A stretch of 64,000 bases of DNA, taken from the NCBI RefSeq assembly GCF_020622355.1, contig NZ_WHVL01000002.1, positions 124,001 to 188,000 on the forward strand, in the 5' to 3' direction. This document shows, piece by piece, positions 25,635-32,181 of this stretch (position 1 is the first letter of the stretch; every line of letters begins with the position of its first letter). A model generated the notes under the pieces. The model saw only the letters and a list, made by a program, of their open reading frames with translations, was not told the origin of the DNA and made no database searches. The stretch comes from Vreelandella malpeensis (lineage in GTDB: Bacteria > Pseudomonadota > Gammaproteobacteria > Pseudomonadales > Halomonadaceae). The position numbers and the translations under genes were made by a program.

Positions 25635-25662
25635 ATTATCTATCACAGGTTAACTAATGCAA
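25635..25662 (-). promoter_or_regulatory. Promoter for the proximal minus-strand small RNA
   Basis: On the minus strand TTGCAT (25657-25662) and GATAAT (25635-25640) are separated by 16 bases (17 if TTTGCA is used). Confidence 0.6.
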
Positions 25663-25692
25663 AAAACACCTGTTTCTATGCTCAGTGGATCG

Positions 25693-25788
25693 GTACAGCA
25701 CTAGAAACTTGGACACCACAGCGCTTTTCTGTACCAAAATGAGCCTGGTACTAGCCAGGTACAACAAAAATACAATTTTATCTTGTAC
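25693..25788. promoter_or_regulatory. GTAC-palindrome-rich region between the divergent small RNA promoters
   Basis: Five GTAC tetramers occur within 96 bases (25693, 25731, 25748, 25759, 25785). They form larger inverted repeats: GGTACAG with CTGTACC, and CCTGG-N6-CCAGG. In relatives the CsrB/RsmZ upstream region binds GacA/UvrY at an imperfect palindrome beginning TGTAAG; that exact sequence is not present here. Confidence 0.45.
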
Positions 25789-25811
25789 ACCCCTTAACAA
25801 TGCACTATAGT
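25783..25811 (+). promoter_or_regulatory. Promoter for the plus-strand small RNA
   Basis: TTGTAC (25783-25788) and TATAGT (25806-25811) are separated by exactly 17 bases; transcription would begin near 25818. Confidence 0.75.
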
Positions 25812-25817
25812 CTGTAG

Positions 25818-26041
25818 TGTTCGCGGCAAGGAAACCGCTTCGCAACGGATTGTTCGTTCAGGATGAACGAAGCCCTTCAAGGAACGAATGCGCTCAGGAA
25901 GAGTGCTTAGGGTTCAAGGACGAAAAGAAGCTCAGGATAGAGCGCCACGTCTCAAGGAAACGAGAAGCTCAGGAAGAGCAAAAGGTAGTCAAGGAAGAGA
26001 AGAGAGGCAACGGAAAAGCACCCTTTCACAGGGTGCTTTTT
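25818..26041 (+). ncRNA. Candidate CsrB/RsmZ-family small RNA (plus strand)
   Basis: The ~224-nt transcript has eleven GGA motifs, nine of them in an (A/C)AGGA context, repeated every ~15-25 bases. Many sit in small hairpin loops: GCGG-CAAGGAAA-CCGC, TTCGTTC-AGGAT-GAACGAA, GCTC-AGGAA-GAGC and CTC-AAGGAAAC-GAG. It has a near-consensus promoter and a strong terminator and no plausible protein gene. These are the defining features of CsrB/RsmZ RNAs, which titrate the translational regulator CsrA. The csrA gene and the GacS/GacA system are outside the window. Confidence 0.83.
26014..26041 (+). terminator. Intrinsic terminator of the plus-strand small RNA
   Basis: A perfect 10-bp stem (AAAAGCACCC / GGGTGCTTTT) with a 7-nt loop is followed by T residues. 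Confidence 0.92.
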
Positions 26042-26155
26042 CGTATCTGTCGTTCAAGGATTCCCTTTGAAACATTCCCACCGCCTCGACAAAATGCGAT
26101 TACATAACATCGCCTCGGGTGACTACGCTTTGAAGGTCAACCAAGGAGGTGTCCC

Positions 26156-26308
26156 ATGTCGAATCAACAGTGTGCATGCCCCAAGTGTAACTGCGCGGTC
26201 AACGAGCAGTCGATCGAGAAAAACGGTCAGCGTTTCTGCTCGAACGCTTGCGCCACTGGTCACGCCGATGGCTCCAAGGATTGCGGCCACGACTGCCACT
26301 GCGGCTGA
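26156..26308 (+). CDS. Bacterial metallothionein (SmtA/BmtA type, 50 aa)
   Basis: The small cysteine-rich protein binds zinc, cadmium or copper ions. Nine cysteines and three histidines follow the bacterial metallothionein pattern: CACPKCNC at the N-terminus, RFCSNACATGHADGSKDCGH in the zinc-finger-like middle, and DCHCG at the C-terminus. It has an excellent ribosome-binding site (AAGGAGG, 7 bases before the ATG) and its own terminator. It is immediately downstream of the plus-strand small RNA. Its promoter is not certain; TTGAAA-17-CAAAAT at 26067-26095 is a weak candidate. Confidence 0.92.
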   Translation: MSNQQCACPKCNCAVNEQSIEKNGQRFCSNACATGHADGSKDCGHDCHCG

Positions 26309-26330
26309 TCTTTCGAGCCCGCGTGACGAT

Positions 26331-26362
26331 GCGCCCGAAAGCGTTGACTTTCGGGCGCTTTT
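26331..26362 (+). terminator. Intrinsic terminator of the metallothionein gene
   Basis: A perfect 11-bp stem (GCGCCCGAAAG / CTTTCGGGCGC) with a 6-nt loop is followed by TTTT. Confidence 0.92.
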
Positions 26363-26450
26363 CGTTGCCTGGAATGATAATGCCGCTGCGTAATCGAGCG
26401 CTTTGCACTACGCTTAGAAGGATTCATTCACTACCAATCAGGGAAAGATC

Positions 26451-26534
26451 ATGCCATCGACCACCGTCATCGTCGTCCTCATCGTCATCATCGCCGTACT
26501 GGGCATCGGCTTCAGCGGTGCGCTGCCCTTCTAG
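26451..26534 (+). CDS. Possible 27-aa single-pass membrane peptide
   Basis: The ORF reads MPSTT, then a 17-residue hydrophobic helix (VIVVLIVIIAVLGIGFS) and GALPF. AGGGAAAG lies at a good distance before the ATG. It stands alone between the metallothionein terminator and luxS. No family is recognised; tiny hydrophobic peptides of this form are common but often missed. The coding call rests on the ribosome-binding site and the uninterrupted helix only. Confidence 0.4.
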   Translation: MPSTTVIVVLIVIIAVLGIGFSGALPF

Positions 26535-26656
26535 GCGATCCGAAGCTCCACGGGCCGGGTAGCGAGAGAGCGCAACACGCTCCCCCTTTTCGCGTCAATA
26601 ATGCGACAATAGGCGCACCGGCCTACCTGGCCCATCGACCGATCTAGGAGACACGT

Positions 26657-27181
26657 ATGCCCCTTCTCGACAGTTTCACCGTGGATCACACCATCATGAA
26701 TGCGCCGGCGGTGCGCGTCGCCAAGACCATGACCTCCCCGTCCGGCGATACCATCACCGTGTTCGATTTGCGCTTCAACAAGCCCAACGAAGAGATGATG
26801 GGCGAGAAAGGCATCCATACCCTCGAGCACCTGTTCGCGGGCTTCATGCGTAATCACCTCAACGGAGACGGCGTCGAGATCATCGATATCTCGCCGATGG
26901 GGTGCCGTACCGGCTTCTACATGAGCCTGCTGGGAAGCCCTTCGGAAGAGCGCGTGAGCGACGCCTGGCTCGCCTCGATGCGTGACGTGCTCAAGCTCGA
27001 GCGCATGGACGAGATCCCCGAGCTCAACGAGTACCAGTGCGGCACCTACGTGATGCACTCCCTCGACGACGCCAAGAGCATCGCCCAGGCGATCATTGAT
27101 CGCGGCATCGGCGTGAACAAGAACGCCGACATCGCGCTGAGTTCCGAGCGCCTGGCGGCACTGGGTAACGACGTGAAGTAA
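26657..27181 (+). CDS. luxS: S-ribosylhomocysteine lyase
   Basis: LuxS splits S-ribosylhomocysteine into homocysteine and the AI-2 precursor DPD, in the activated methyl cycle. The 174-residue length matches. The metal site HTLEH (His54, His58) with Cys128 (EYQCGTY) and the catalytic Cys83 ([13 protein letters not shown]) are intact. The gene is monocistronic with its own terminator. No AI-2 uptake genes are nearby, so a metabolic role is at least as likely as signalling; S-methylmethionine genes at 44-46 kb feed the same methionine cycle. Confidence 0.98.
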   Translation: MPLLDSFTVDHTIMNAPAVRVAKTMTSPSGDTITVFDLRFNKPNEEMMGEKGIHTLEHLFAGFMRNHLNGDGVEIIDISPMGCRTGFYMSLLGSPSEERVSDAWLASMRDVLKLERMDEIPELNEYQCGTYVMHSLDDAKSIAQAIIDRGIGVNKNADIALSSERLAALGNDVK

Positions 27182-27198
27182 GTGACCTATCGACCATG

Positions 27199-27234
27199 AA
27201 AAGCCCCGCCCTCGACATAAGGGCGGGGCTTTTT
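27199..27234 (+). terminator. Intrinsic terminator of luxS
   Basis: A 14-bp stem (AAAAGCCCCGCCCT / AGGGCGGGGCTTTT) with a 7-nt loop and a T-run lies 15 bases after the luxS stop. Confidence 0.93.
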
Positions 27235-27263
27235 AATAGCTGCCACACCGAATCCAAGATACG

Positions 27264-27294
27264 AAAAAGCCCGCTGATCACTCAGCGGGCTTTT
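27264..27294 (-). terminator. Intrinsic terminator of the tRNA-Ser gene (bidirectional)
   Basis: A long perfect stem (AAAAGCCCGCTGA / TCAGCGGGCTTTT) around a TCAC loop has T-runs on both strands and lies just downstream of the minus-strand tRNA. Confidence 0.88.
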
Positions 27295-27304
27295 CTCGAT
27301 TCGG

Positions 27305-27392
27305 TGGCGGAGGGGGAGGGATTCGAACCCTCGAAGCCTTTCGACTTACACACTTTCCAGGCGTGCTCCTTCGACCACTCGGACACCCCTCC
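27305..27392 (-). tRNA. tRNA-Ser (anticodon GGA)
   Basis: The 88-nt gene includes an encoded CCA. The acceptor GGAGGGG pairs with CCCCTCC, the anticodon stem-loop is CACGC-CTGGAAA-GTGTG with GGA at the anticodon, a long class II variable arm is present, and the T-loop contains GGTTCGAATCC. Confidence 0.97.
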
Positions 27393-27441
27393 GCAATTCG
27401 TTCCTGGTGAAGGCGTTGCCTTTCCCGATGGAACGGCGCGT

Positions 27442-27470
27442 ATTTTAGGGTTTAAGACGTTAAATAGCAA
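27442..27470 (-). promoter_or_regulatory. Promoter of tRNA-Ser
   Basis: On the minus strand TTGCTA (27465-27470) and TAAAAT (27442-27447) are separated by 17 bases; the start would be ~40 bases before the mature tRNA end. Confidence 0.6.
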
Positions 27471-27483
27471 GTCTTTTCCGCAT

Positions 27484-27984
27484 TCACTCGAGCACGGCGT
27501 AGTGGCCGGTGGCTTCGAGGCAGCGCGTATCGCCGCAGTAGAGCGTCTGGGTCAGGGTGATGCGGCCCTTGCCGTGCATGACCAGCCGCTCGGCAAGCCG
27601 CTGGGGGCCGTCAGGTTCGCTGGGTGTGCAGACCAGCCGGTAATCGCCGGTGACCGGGGCGAGAAAGCGCTGGGTGGCCTCGGCGACCACCACGTCCCGG
27701 GCCTGGCCCTGACGACGCAGCCATAAGGTGACCCAGCACCAGCCTTGAAGCGTTGTCTGGGCGGCAAGCGCGCCACCGAAGCCGGTGCCCTTGTCGTTGA
27801 GGTTCGGCGCGAGCGCCAGGTTCCAGATCAAGCGCTCGCCTTCTTCACGCATCGCCTCTATACCCAGCGATGCAACCATGGGAATGGCCTCGGCGAGCCA
27901 ACGCTGGAAGGTGGCCAGATCCTCGCGGCCATCTTCCGGCAGCGGCAGGCGCGGATAGGGAACACCGGGGGTGCGAGAACTCAT
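27484..27984 (-). CDS. YiiD C-terminal-type thioesterase domain protein
   Basis: The 166-residue protein resembles the hotdog-fold thioesterase domain of YiiD-like proteins: LGIEAMREEGERLIWNLALAPNLNDKGTGFGGALAAQTTLQGWCWVTL, in which the N-x-N-D-KGTGFGG segment is characteristic. The substrate is probably an acyl-CoA or acyl-ACP, not determinable here. It lies 13 bases after the YdjA-type nitroreductase gene and closes a run of five minus-strand genes. Confidence 0.8.
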   Translation of the reverse strand: MSSRTPGVPYPRLPLPEDGREDLATFQRWLAEAIPMVASLGIEAMREEGERLIWNLALAPNLNDKGTGFGGALAAQTTLQGWCWVTLWLRRQGQARDVVVAEATQRFLAPVTGDYRLVCTPSEPDGPQRLAERLVMHGKGRITLTQTLYCGDTRCLEATGHYAVLE

Positions 27985-27997
27985 TCGCCCTGCCCTT

Positions 27998-28558
27998 TCA
28001 GCTCCAGCGCTCGACGAAATCGGCGCTGTCGTGTCGAGCCACCGGCTTGTGGCGCCCGCCGAGGCTGCCCAGGTAGATGAACGCTACCACCTCGTCGTCC
28101 TCGTCCAGGCTCAAGCCCTTGCGCACCACCGGGTCGAAGGCGTACTTGCCGCTTCGCCACATCGCACCCAGCCCTAGCGCGTGGGCAGCCAGCAGAATGC
28201 CGTGGGCGGCGCAGCCGGCAGAGATAACCTGCTCCATCTTGGGCACCTTGGGAAGCTCCGGCGTCACCTTGGCGATCACCGCGATCACCATCGGCGCGCG
28301 CAGCGGCTTTTGGCGAGCGGCATTGAGCACGTCATCCTTGGCGCCGGGGTCTTCCTGGAACTCCGCCTCGGCGAACAGCTCGCCCAGGCGCACGCGCCCT
28401 TCACCACTGAACTCGATGAACCGCCAAGGGCGCAGCTCCTTGTGGTCCGGGGCGCGCAGCGCCGCCTGATAGAGGGCTTCGAGCTGCTCGGCGCTAGGGG
28501 CGGGCTCGGTGAGCTTGCCCATGGAGCTGCGTTGGTGAAGAAGCGTCAGTGCGTCCAT
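27998..28558 (-). CDS. Nitroreductase family protein, YdjA type
   Basis: The 186-residue FMN-dependent oxidoreductase has RSSMGKLTEPAPSAEQLEALYQAALRAPDHKELRPWRFIEF, with the phosphate-binding R-S-S and the RAPDHKELRPWRF segment typical of YdjA, and the later SAGCAAHGILLAAHALGLGAMWRSG. Minimal YdjA-type enzymes reduce nitro- or quinone-like compounds with NAD(P)H; the physiological substrate is unknown. Confidence 0.9.
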   Translation of the reverse strand: MDALTLLHQRSSMGKLTEPAPSAEQLEALYQAALRAPDHKELRPWRFIEFSGEGRVRLGELFAEAEFQEDPGAKDDVLNAARQKPLRAPMVIAVIAKVTPELPKVPKMEQVISAGCAAHGILLAAHALGLGAMWRSGKYAFDPVVRKGLSLDEDDEVVAFIYLGSLGGRHKPVARHDSADFVERWS

Positions 28559-28603
28559 ACGGCGTCCTTTGAGTGAATCAGCCTGCTACTCTAGCGCAAG
28601 CCG

Positions 28604-29437
28604 CTACTGGCGTGCCAGACGCAGCGAGCCGGGCGCGGCCATACCCGGGGTAGCCCGCCAGGGGCTGATGTCGAGCCCGCCCCGGCGCACGTAGCGGGCC
28701 AGCACCAGAAGCGCCTCGGGGGCGGCTTCGCGCATCAGGTCGGTGAAGATGTGCTCCACGCAGTGCTCATGGAAATCCTGATGCTGGCGAAAGCCAATCA
28801 GGTAGCGCAGAAGGCCCTCGCGGTCGATGCGCGGCCCCTTGTATCGAATCATCACACTGCCCCAGTCCGGTTGGCCGGTGACGGGGCAGTTGGACTTGAG
28901 AAGATGCGAATAGAGCGTCTGCTCGACGATCTCGCCTTCGGCCTTGAGATGCGCGGCACTCGGCGTGTAATCGTCGATGTCGATCTCGAGGCCGTCGAGG
29001 CACTCGCCGGGCAGGCGCACCGGGGCAAGCTCCGGGGCGTCCACGTCGAGCAGCAGCACGCCGACCGGGGCCTTGGCCACCTCGGCCAGATCCCGTGAAA
29101 GCACCTCAATCACTGCCTCACGGCTCTCGAAGCGGGTCTGGTTGAAGCTGTTGAGGTAGAGCTTCCAGGACTTGGATTCGATCAGGTTCGGCGAGCTGGC
29201 CGACAGCGTGAAGCGGGCCACCGCCACCACGGGCTTGCCGCGCGCATCGAGCCAGGAGAGTTCGAAGGCGTGCCACTCGTCCTCGCCGATGAAGGGCAGC
29301 GCGCCTTCCTCGATGCCCAGCGGCGCCCGGTTGGCAGCACGAGGAATCGCGAAGAGCAGGCTCTTGTCGTAGCGTTCGGGGTAGGCGGAATCGCGCCCCA
29401 GGGGCGCATGTTCCAGAGTATCGGGGCGATGGGCCAT
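28604..29437 (-). CDS. queF: NADPH-dependent 7-cyano-7-deazaguanine reductase
   Basis: QueF reduces preQ0 to preQ1 in queuosine biosynthesis. The 277-residue length is that of the bimodular enzyme. The catalytic Cys184 lies in LLKSNCPVTGQPDWGS and Asp191 in the same segment, matching Cys190/Asp197 of E. coli QueF; the N-terminal module has the YDKSLLFAIPR start. It lies 9 bases after the ABC permease gene, so it is probably co-transcribed with yadGH. Other queuosine genes are not in the window. Confidence 0.97.
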   Translation of the reverse strand: MAHRPDTLEHAPLGRDSAYPERYDKSLLFAIPRAANRAPLGIEEGALPFIGEDEWHAFELSWLDARGKPVVAVARFTLSASSPNLIESKSWKLYLNSFNQTRFESREAVIEVLSRDLAEVAKAPVGVLLLDVDAPELAPVRLPGECLDGLEIDIDDYTPSAAHLKAEGEIVEQTLYSHLLKSNCPVTGQPDWGSVMIRYKGPRIDREGLLRYLIGFRQHQDFHEHCVEHIFTDLMREAAPEALLVLARYVRRGGLDISPWRATPGMAAPGSLRLARQ

Positions 29438-29446
29438 GAAAGCTCC

Positions 29447-30220
29447 TTAACTGCGAATGCCGCGACCGCGCTCGAGCATGAACAGCGCGACGGTGAACAG
29501 CACGACGATGAAGGCGAAGACAGCGGTCAGCGCCCAGCCCACGGGGATGTCCGACACTCCCAGAAAGCCGTAGCGGAAGACGTTCACCATGTAGAGGATC
29601 GGGTTGAGCATCGACACGCCCTGCCAGAAGTCCGGCAGCATCGAGATCGAGTAGAACACTCCGCCCAGGTAGGTCAGCGGTGTCAGCACGAAGGTCGGCA
29701 CGATCGAGATGTCGTCGAACTTGTTGGCCAGCAGCGCGTTGATGAAGCCGCCGATGGAAAACAGCGCCGAGGTCAGCACCACTACCAGAAGAGTCAACAA
29801 CGGATGCTCGACGGAGAGCTGGGTGAAGAACAGCGACACGACCGTCACGATCAACCCGACGCCTAGCCCGCGCGCCATGCCGCCCAGGATGAAGCCGGAA
29901 AGGATCACCCAGTTGGGCATCGGCGAGACCATCATCTCCTCCACCGAACGCTGGAACTTGTTGGAGAAGAAGCTCGAGGCAACGTTGGAGTAGCTATTGG
30001 TGATCACCGACATCATGATCAGCCCGGGGACGATGAAGTCCATGTAGCTGAAGCCGTCCATCGCGCCGATGCGCGAGCCGATCAGGTTGCCGAAGATGAT
30101 GAAGTACATCGCCATAGTGATCGACGGCGGCAAAAGCGTCTGCGGCCAGATACGCGTGAAGCGCTTGATCTCCTTGACCACCAGCGTCCAGAGGGCAATC
30201 AACGTTTGGGTGGCGTTCAT
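29447..30220 (-). CDS. yadH: ABC transporter permease, YadH type
   Basis: This ABC-2 permease of 257 residues matches YadH in length and in the segments IWPQTLLPPSITMAMYFIIFGNLIGSRIG, FIVPGLIMMSVITNSYSNVASSFFSNKFQRSVEEMMVSPMP and LTYLGGVFYSISMLPDFWQ. About six transmembrane helices are visible. It overlaps the ATPase gene by 4 bases. The exported substrate is unknown. Confidence 0.93.
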   Translation of the reverse strand: MNATQTLIALWTLVVKEIKRFTRIWPQTLLPPSITMAMYFIIFGNLIGSRIGAMDGFSYMDFIVPGLIMMSVITNSYSNVASSFFSNKFQRSVEEMMVSPMPNWVILSGFILGGMARGLGVGLIVTVVSLFFTQLSVEHPLLTLLVVVLTSALFSIGGFINALLANKFDDISIVPTFVLTPLTYLGGVFYSISMLPDFWQGVSMLNPILYMVNVFRYGFLGVSDIPVGWALTAVFAFIVVLFTVALFMLERGRGIRS

Positions 30221-31179
30221 GCGTCGACCTCCTTGGCGCTCTGTTCGTCAATGGGTGACTGGCCCTGCTCGACCATGGAGACGAACATTTCCTCGAGTCG
30301 GTTGGCGCGGTTACGCATCGAGATCACCTGGATGCCCTGCTCGCTCAGCGCCTGGAACACGGTGTTGAGTTCCTGCCCACGGTGAATGGCGAGCGCCAGC
30401 TGGGTTGGCTCGATCTGCTGGAGTTCGAAGCCCGGGATCTCGGGCGCGCGTTCGACGGGGACTGCGAGATCGAGCAGGAAGGTTTCGGTATCAAGCTCGG
30501 CGAGCAGCTCGCGAATGCTGGTATCGCGCACGATCTCGCCGTTATTGATGATGGCGATGTTGCGACACAGGCTCTCCGCCTCTTCGAGGTAGTGAGTGGT
30601 CAGAATGATGGTGGTGCCCTCGTCGCGATTGAGGCGACGCATGTACTCCCACATGCTGCGCCGAAGCTCGATGTCGACGCCGGCAGTGGGCTCGTCGAGG
30701 ATCAGGAGCTTCGGGCGGTGCATCAGGGCGCGGGCGATCATCAGGCGCCGCTTCATGCCGCCGGAGAGCATCCGCGCGCTGCCGTTACGCTTGTCCCAGA
30801 GGCCCAAGTCAGTCAGGAGCTGCTTGGCGCGGGGGAGCGCCTCGCTTCGCTTCATGCCGTAGTAGCCCGCCTGGGCCATGACGATATCCAGCACTTTCTC
30901 GAACTGGCTGAAGTTGAACTCCTGGGGCACCACGCCGAGCTGGTACTTGGCCTTGGCGAAATCGCGGTCGATGTCGATGCCGAAGATGGAGACCTTGCCC
31001 TCGGTCTTTTGCACTAACGAGCAGACCACGCCGAGCGTGGTCGACTTGCCGGCACCGTTGGGACCGAGAAGCGCAAAGAAATCGCCCTGCTGAACGTCGA
31101 GATCGATCCCCTTCAGGGCGCGAAAGCCGTTGCCATACACCTTGGTGAGGCCACGGATAGACAATGCCGGTTCGGCCAT
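30217..31179 (-). CDS. yadG: ABC transporter ATP-binding protein, YadG type
   Basis: The 320-residue ATPase has Walker A (LGPNGAGKSTT), the Q-loop (VVPQEFNFS), the signature MLSGGMKRRLMIARALMH, Walker B (LLILDEPTAGVD) and the H-loop (LTTHYLEEAE). A ~90-residue C-terminal domain follows. It pairs with the overlapping YadH-type permease. It is the first gene of the run yadG-yadH-queF-ydjA-thioesterase. Confidence 0.95.
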   Translation of the reverse strand: MAEPALSIRGLTKVYGNGFRALKGIDLDVQQGDFFALLGPNGAGKSTTLGVVCSLVQKTEGKVSIFGIDIDRDFAKAKYQLGVVPQEFNFSQFEKVLDIVMAQAGYYGMKRSEALPRAKQLLTDLGLWDKRNGSARMLSGGMKRRLMIARALMHRPKLLILDEPTAGVDIELRRSMWEYMRRLNRDEGTTIILTTHYLEEAESLCRNIAIINNGEIVRDTSIRELLAELDTETFLLDLAVPVERAPEIPGFELQQIEPTQLALAIHRGQELNTVFQALSEQGIQVISMRNRANRLEEMFVSMVEQGQSPIDEQSAKEVDA

Positions 31180-31345
31180 GAAAATGTCCTGTCAGCAAAA
31201 AGAAGGTAAACAGTATAGAGCGCCAATAGATGGGGGCAGCCAGGATCGTTTTCAAGCTAATGGCTGGGTGCGCCTGAACATCGGAAACGACAAAACCGCC
31301 GCTACCGCAGGATAGCGAACCGATGGAATATACAGAGAAGAAAAC

Positions 31346-31420
31346 TGGAGCGGGAAAAGAGATTCGAACTCTCGACCCTCGCCTTGGCAAGGCGATGCTC
31401 TACCACTGAGCTATTCCCGC
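31346..31420 (-). tRNA. tRNA-Gly (anticodon GCC), copy 1
   Basis: Acceptor GCGGGAA pairs with TTCCCGC, the anticodon loop is CTTGCCAAG with GCC, the T-loop is GTTCGAATC, and CCA is encoded. It is the last gene of the six-tRNA transcript. Confidence 0.97.
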
Positions 31421-31443
31421 TTATAGATAGGTTGGCGGCGAGA

Positions 31444-31519
31444 TGGCGTCCCATAAGGGGTTCGAACCCTTGTTACCGCCGTGAAAGGGCGGTGTCCTGG
31501 ACCACTAGACGAATGGGAC
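31444..31519 (-). tRNA. tRNA-Glu (anticodon TTC), copy 1
   Basis: Acceptor GTCCCAT pairs with ATGGGAC, the anticodon loop is CCTTTCACG with TTC, the T-loop is GTTCGAACC, and CCA is encoded. Confidence 0.97.
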
Positions 31520-31538
31520 GCATAAGCAATTTAATGCT

Positions 31539-31613
31539 TGGAGCGGGAAAAGAGATTCGAACTCTCGACCCTCGCCTTGGCAAGGCGATGCTCTACCACT
31601 GAGCTATTCCCGC
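31539..31613 (-). tRNA. tRNA-Gly (anticodon GCC), copy 2
   Basis: It appears identical to the other two tRNA-Gly genes of the array, including encoded CCA. Confidence 0.97.
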
Positions 31614-31636
31614 TTATCAATTTCTCGCGATCGAAG

Positions 31637-31712
31637 TGGCGTCCCATAAGGGGTTCGAACCCTTGTTACCGCCGTGAAAGGGCGGTGTCCTGGACCACTA
31701 GACGAATGGGAC
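31637..31712 (-). tRNA. tRNA-Glu (anticodon TTC), copy 2
   Basis: It appears identical to copy 1, with TTC anticodon and encoded CCA; only 5 bases separate its 5' end from the next tRNA-Gly CCA. Confidence 0.97.
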
Positions 31713-31717
31713 GCATT

Positions 31718-31792
31718 TGGAGCGGGAAAAGAGATTCGAACTCTCGACCCTCGCCTTGGCAAGGCGATGCTCTACCACTGAGCTATTCCCGC
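31718..31792 (-). tRNA. tRNA-Gly (anticodon GCC), copy 3
   Basis: It appears identical to the other tRNA-Gly genes, with GCC anticodon and encoded CCA. Confidence 0.97.
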
Positions 31793-31815
31793 ACTCCGAT
31801 ACCTTGACGATGAAG

Positions 31816-31891
31816 TGGCGTCCCATAAGGGGTTCGAACCCTTGTTACCGCCGTGAAAGGGCGGTGTCCTAGACCACTAGACGAATGGGAC
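31816..31891 (-). tRNA. tRNA-Glu (anticodon TTC), copy 3, promoter-proximal
   Basis: TTC anticodon and encoded CCA. It differs from copies 1 and 2 by one base in the D-arm/anticodon junction (GGTCTAGGAC instead of GGTCCAGGAC on the gene strand). Confidence 0.97.
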
Positions 31892-31919
31892 GTTTCATTG
31901 CCTCGTCGAGGTGGCGCGT

Positions 31920-31948
31920 ATAATACTCAGCCGGCATTTTTCTGTCAA
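31920..31948 (-). promoter_or_regulatory. Strong promoter of the tRNA Glu/Gly array
   Basis: On the minus strand a perfect TTGACA (31943-31948) and TATTAT (31920-31925) are separated by 17 bases. A GC-rich discriminator (ACGCGCC) follows, as is usual for stringently controlled stable-RNA promoters. Confidence 0.88.
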
Positions 31949-32181
31949 GGCGCTGATTTTCAATTTATCTACATCGGTAGGTGCATCGCCCCCTGTCCAT
32001 GCCTGAGGGTTGCCCGCGCACCATAATGGGGCGATATTGATTCAGCGCCACACAAGAGTGGAGATCGCGGCCAATCATCGGCGTGGCTGCCTTTCGATGG
32101 CGCGGGGAAAACGGCGCTTGGCACTGTCTTGGCACACTCATTGCGTTACCAGGAGTCCACTCCACGAGTCAGAGAGTCGTC

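Noticed and set aside
25215..25646. Minus-strand 143-codon and 107-codon frames in the small RNA block
   Set aside because: Translations are Arg/Gly/Cys-rich without recognisable domains and coincide with structured GGA-rich RNA with two terminators inside the frame.
25818..26041. CRISPR array reading of the regularly spaced repeats
   Set aside because: The repeated units are short GGA motifs in hairpins without constant-length repeats and unique spacers, and there are no cas genes in the window.
25817..26107. Plus-strand 96-codon and 60-codon frames over the GGA repeats
   Set aside because: The composition (Arg, Glu, Lys, Gln repeats) follows from the GGA-hairpin repeats and a terminator lies inside the longer frame.
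31346..31891. Tandem repeats of ~180 bp as a mobile or phage attachment site
   Set aside because: They are tRNA-Glu/Gly gene pairs; no integrase, direct-repeat remnant or gene of foreign origin lies nearby.
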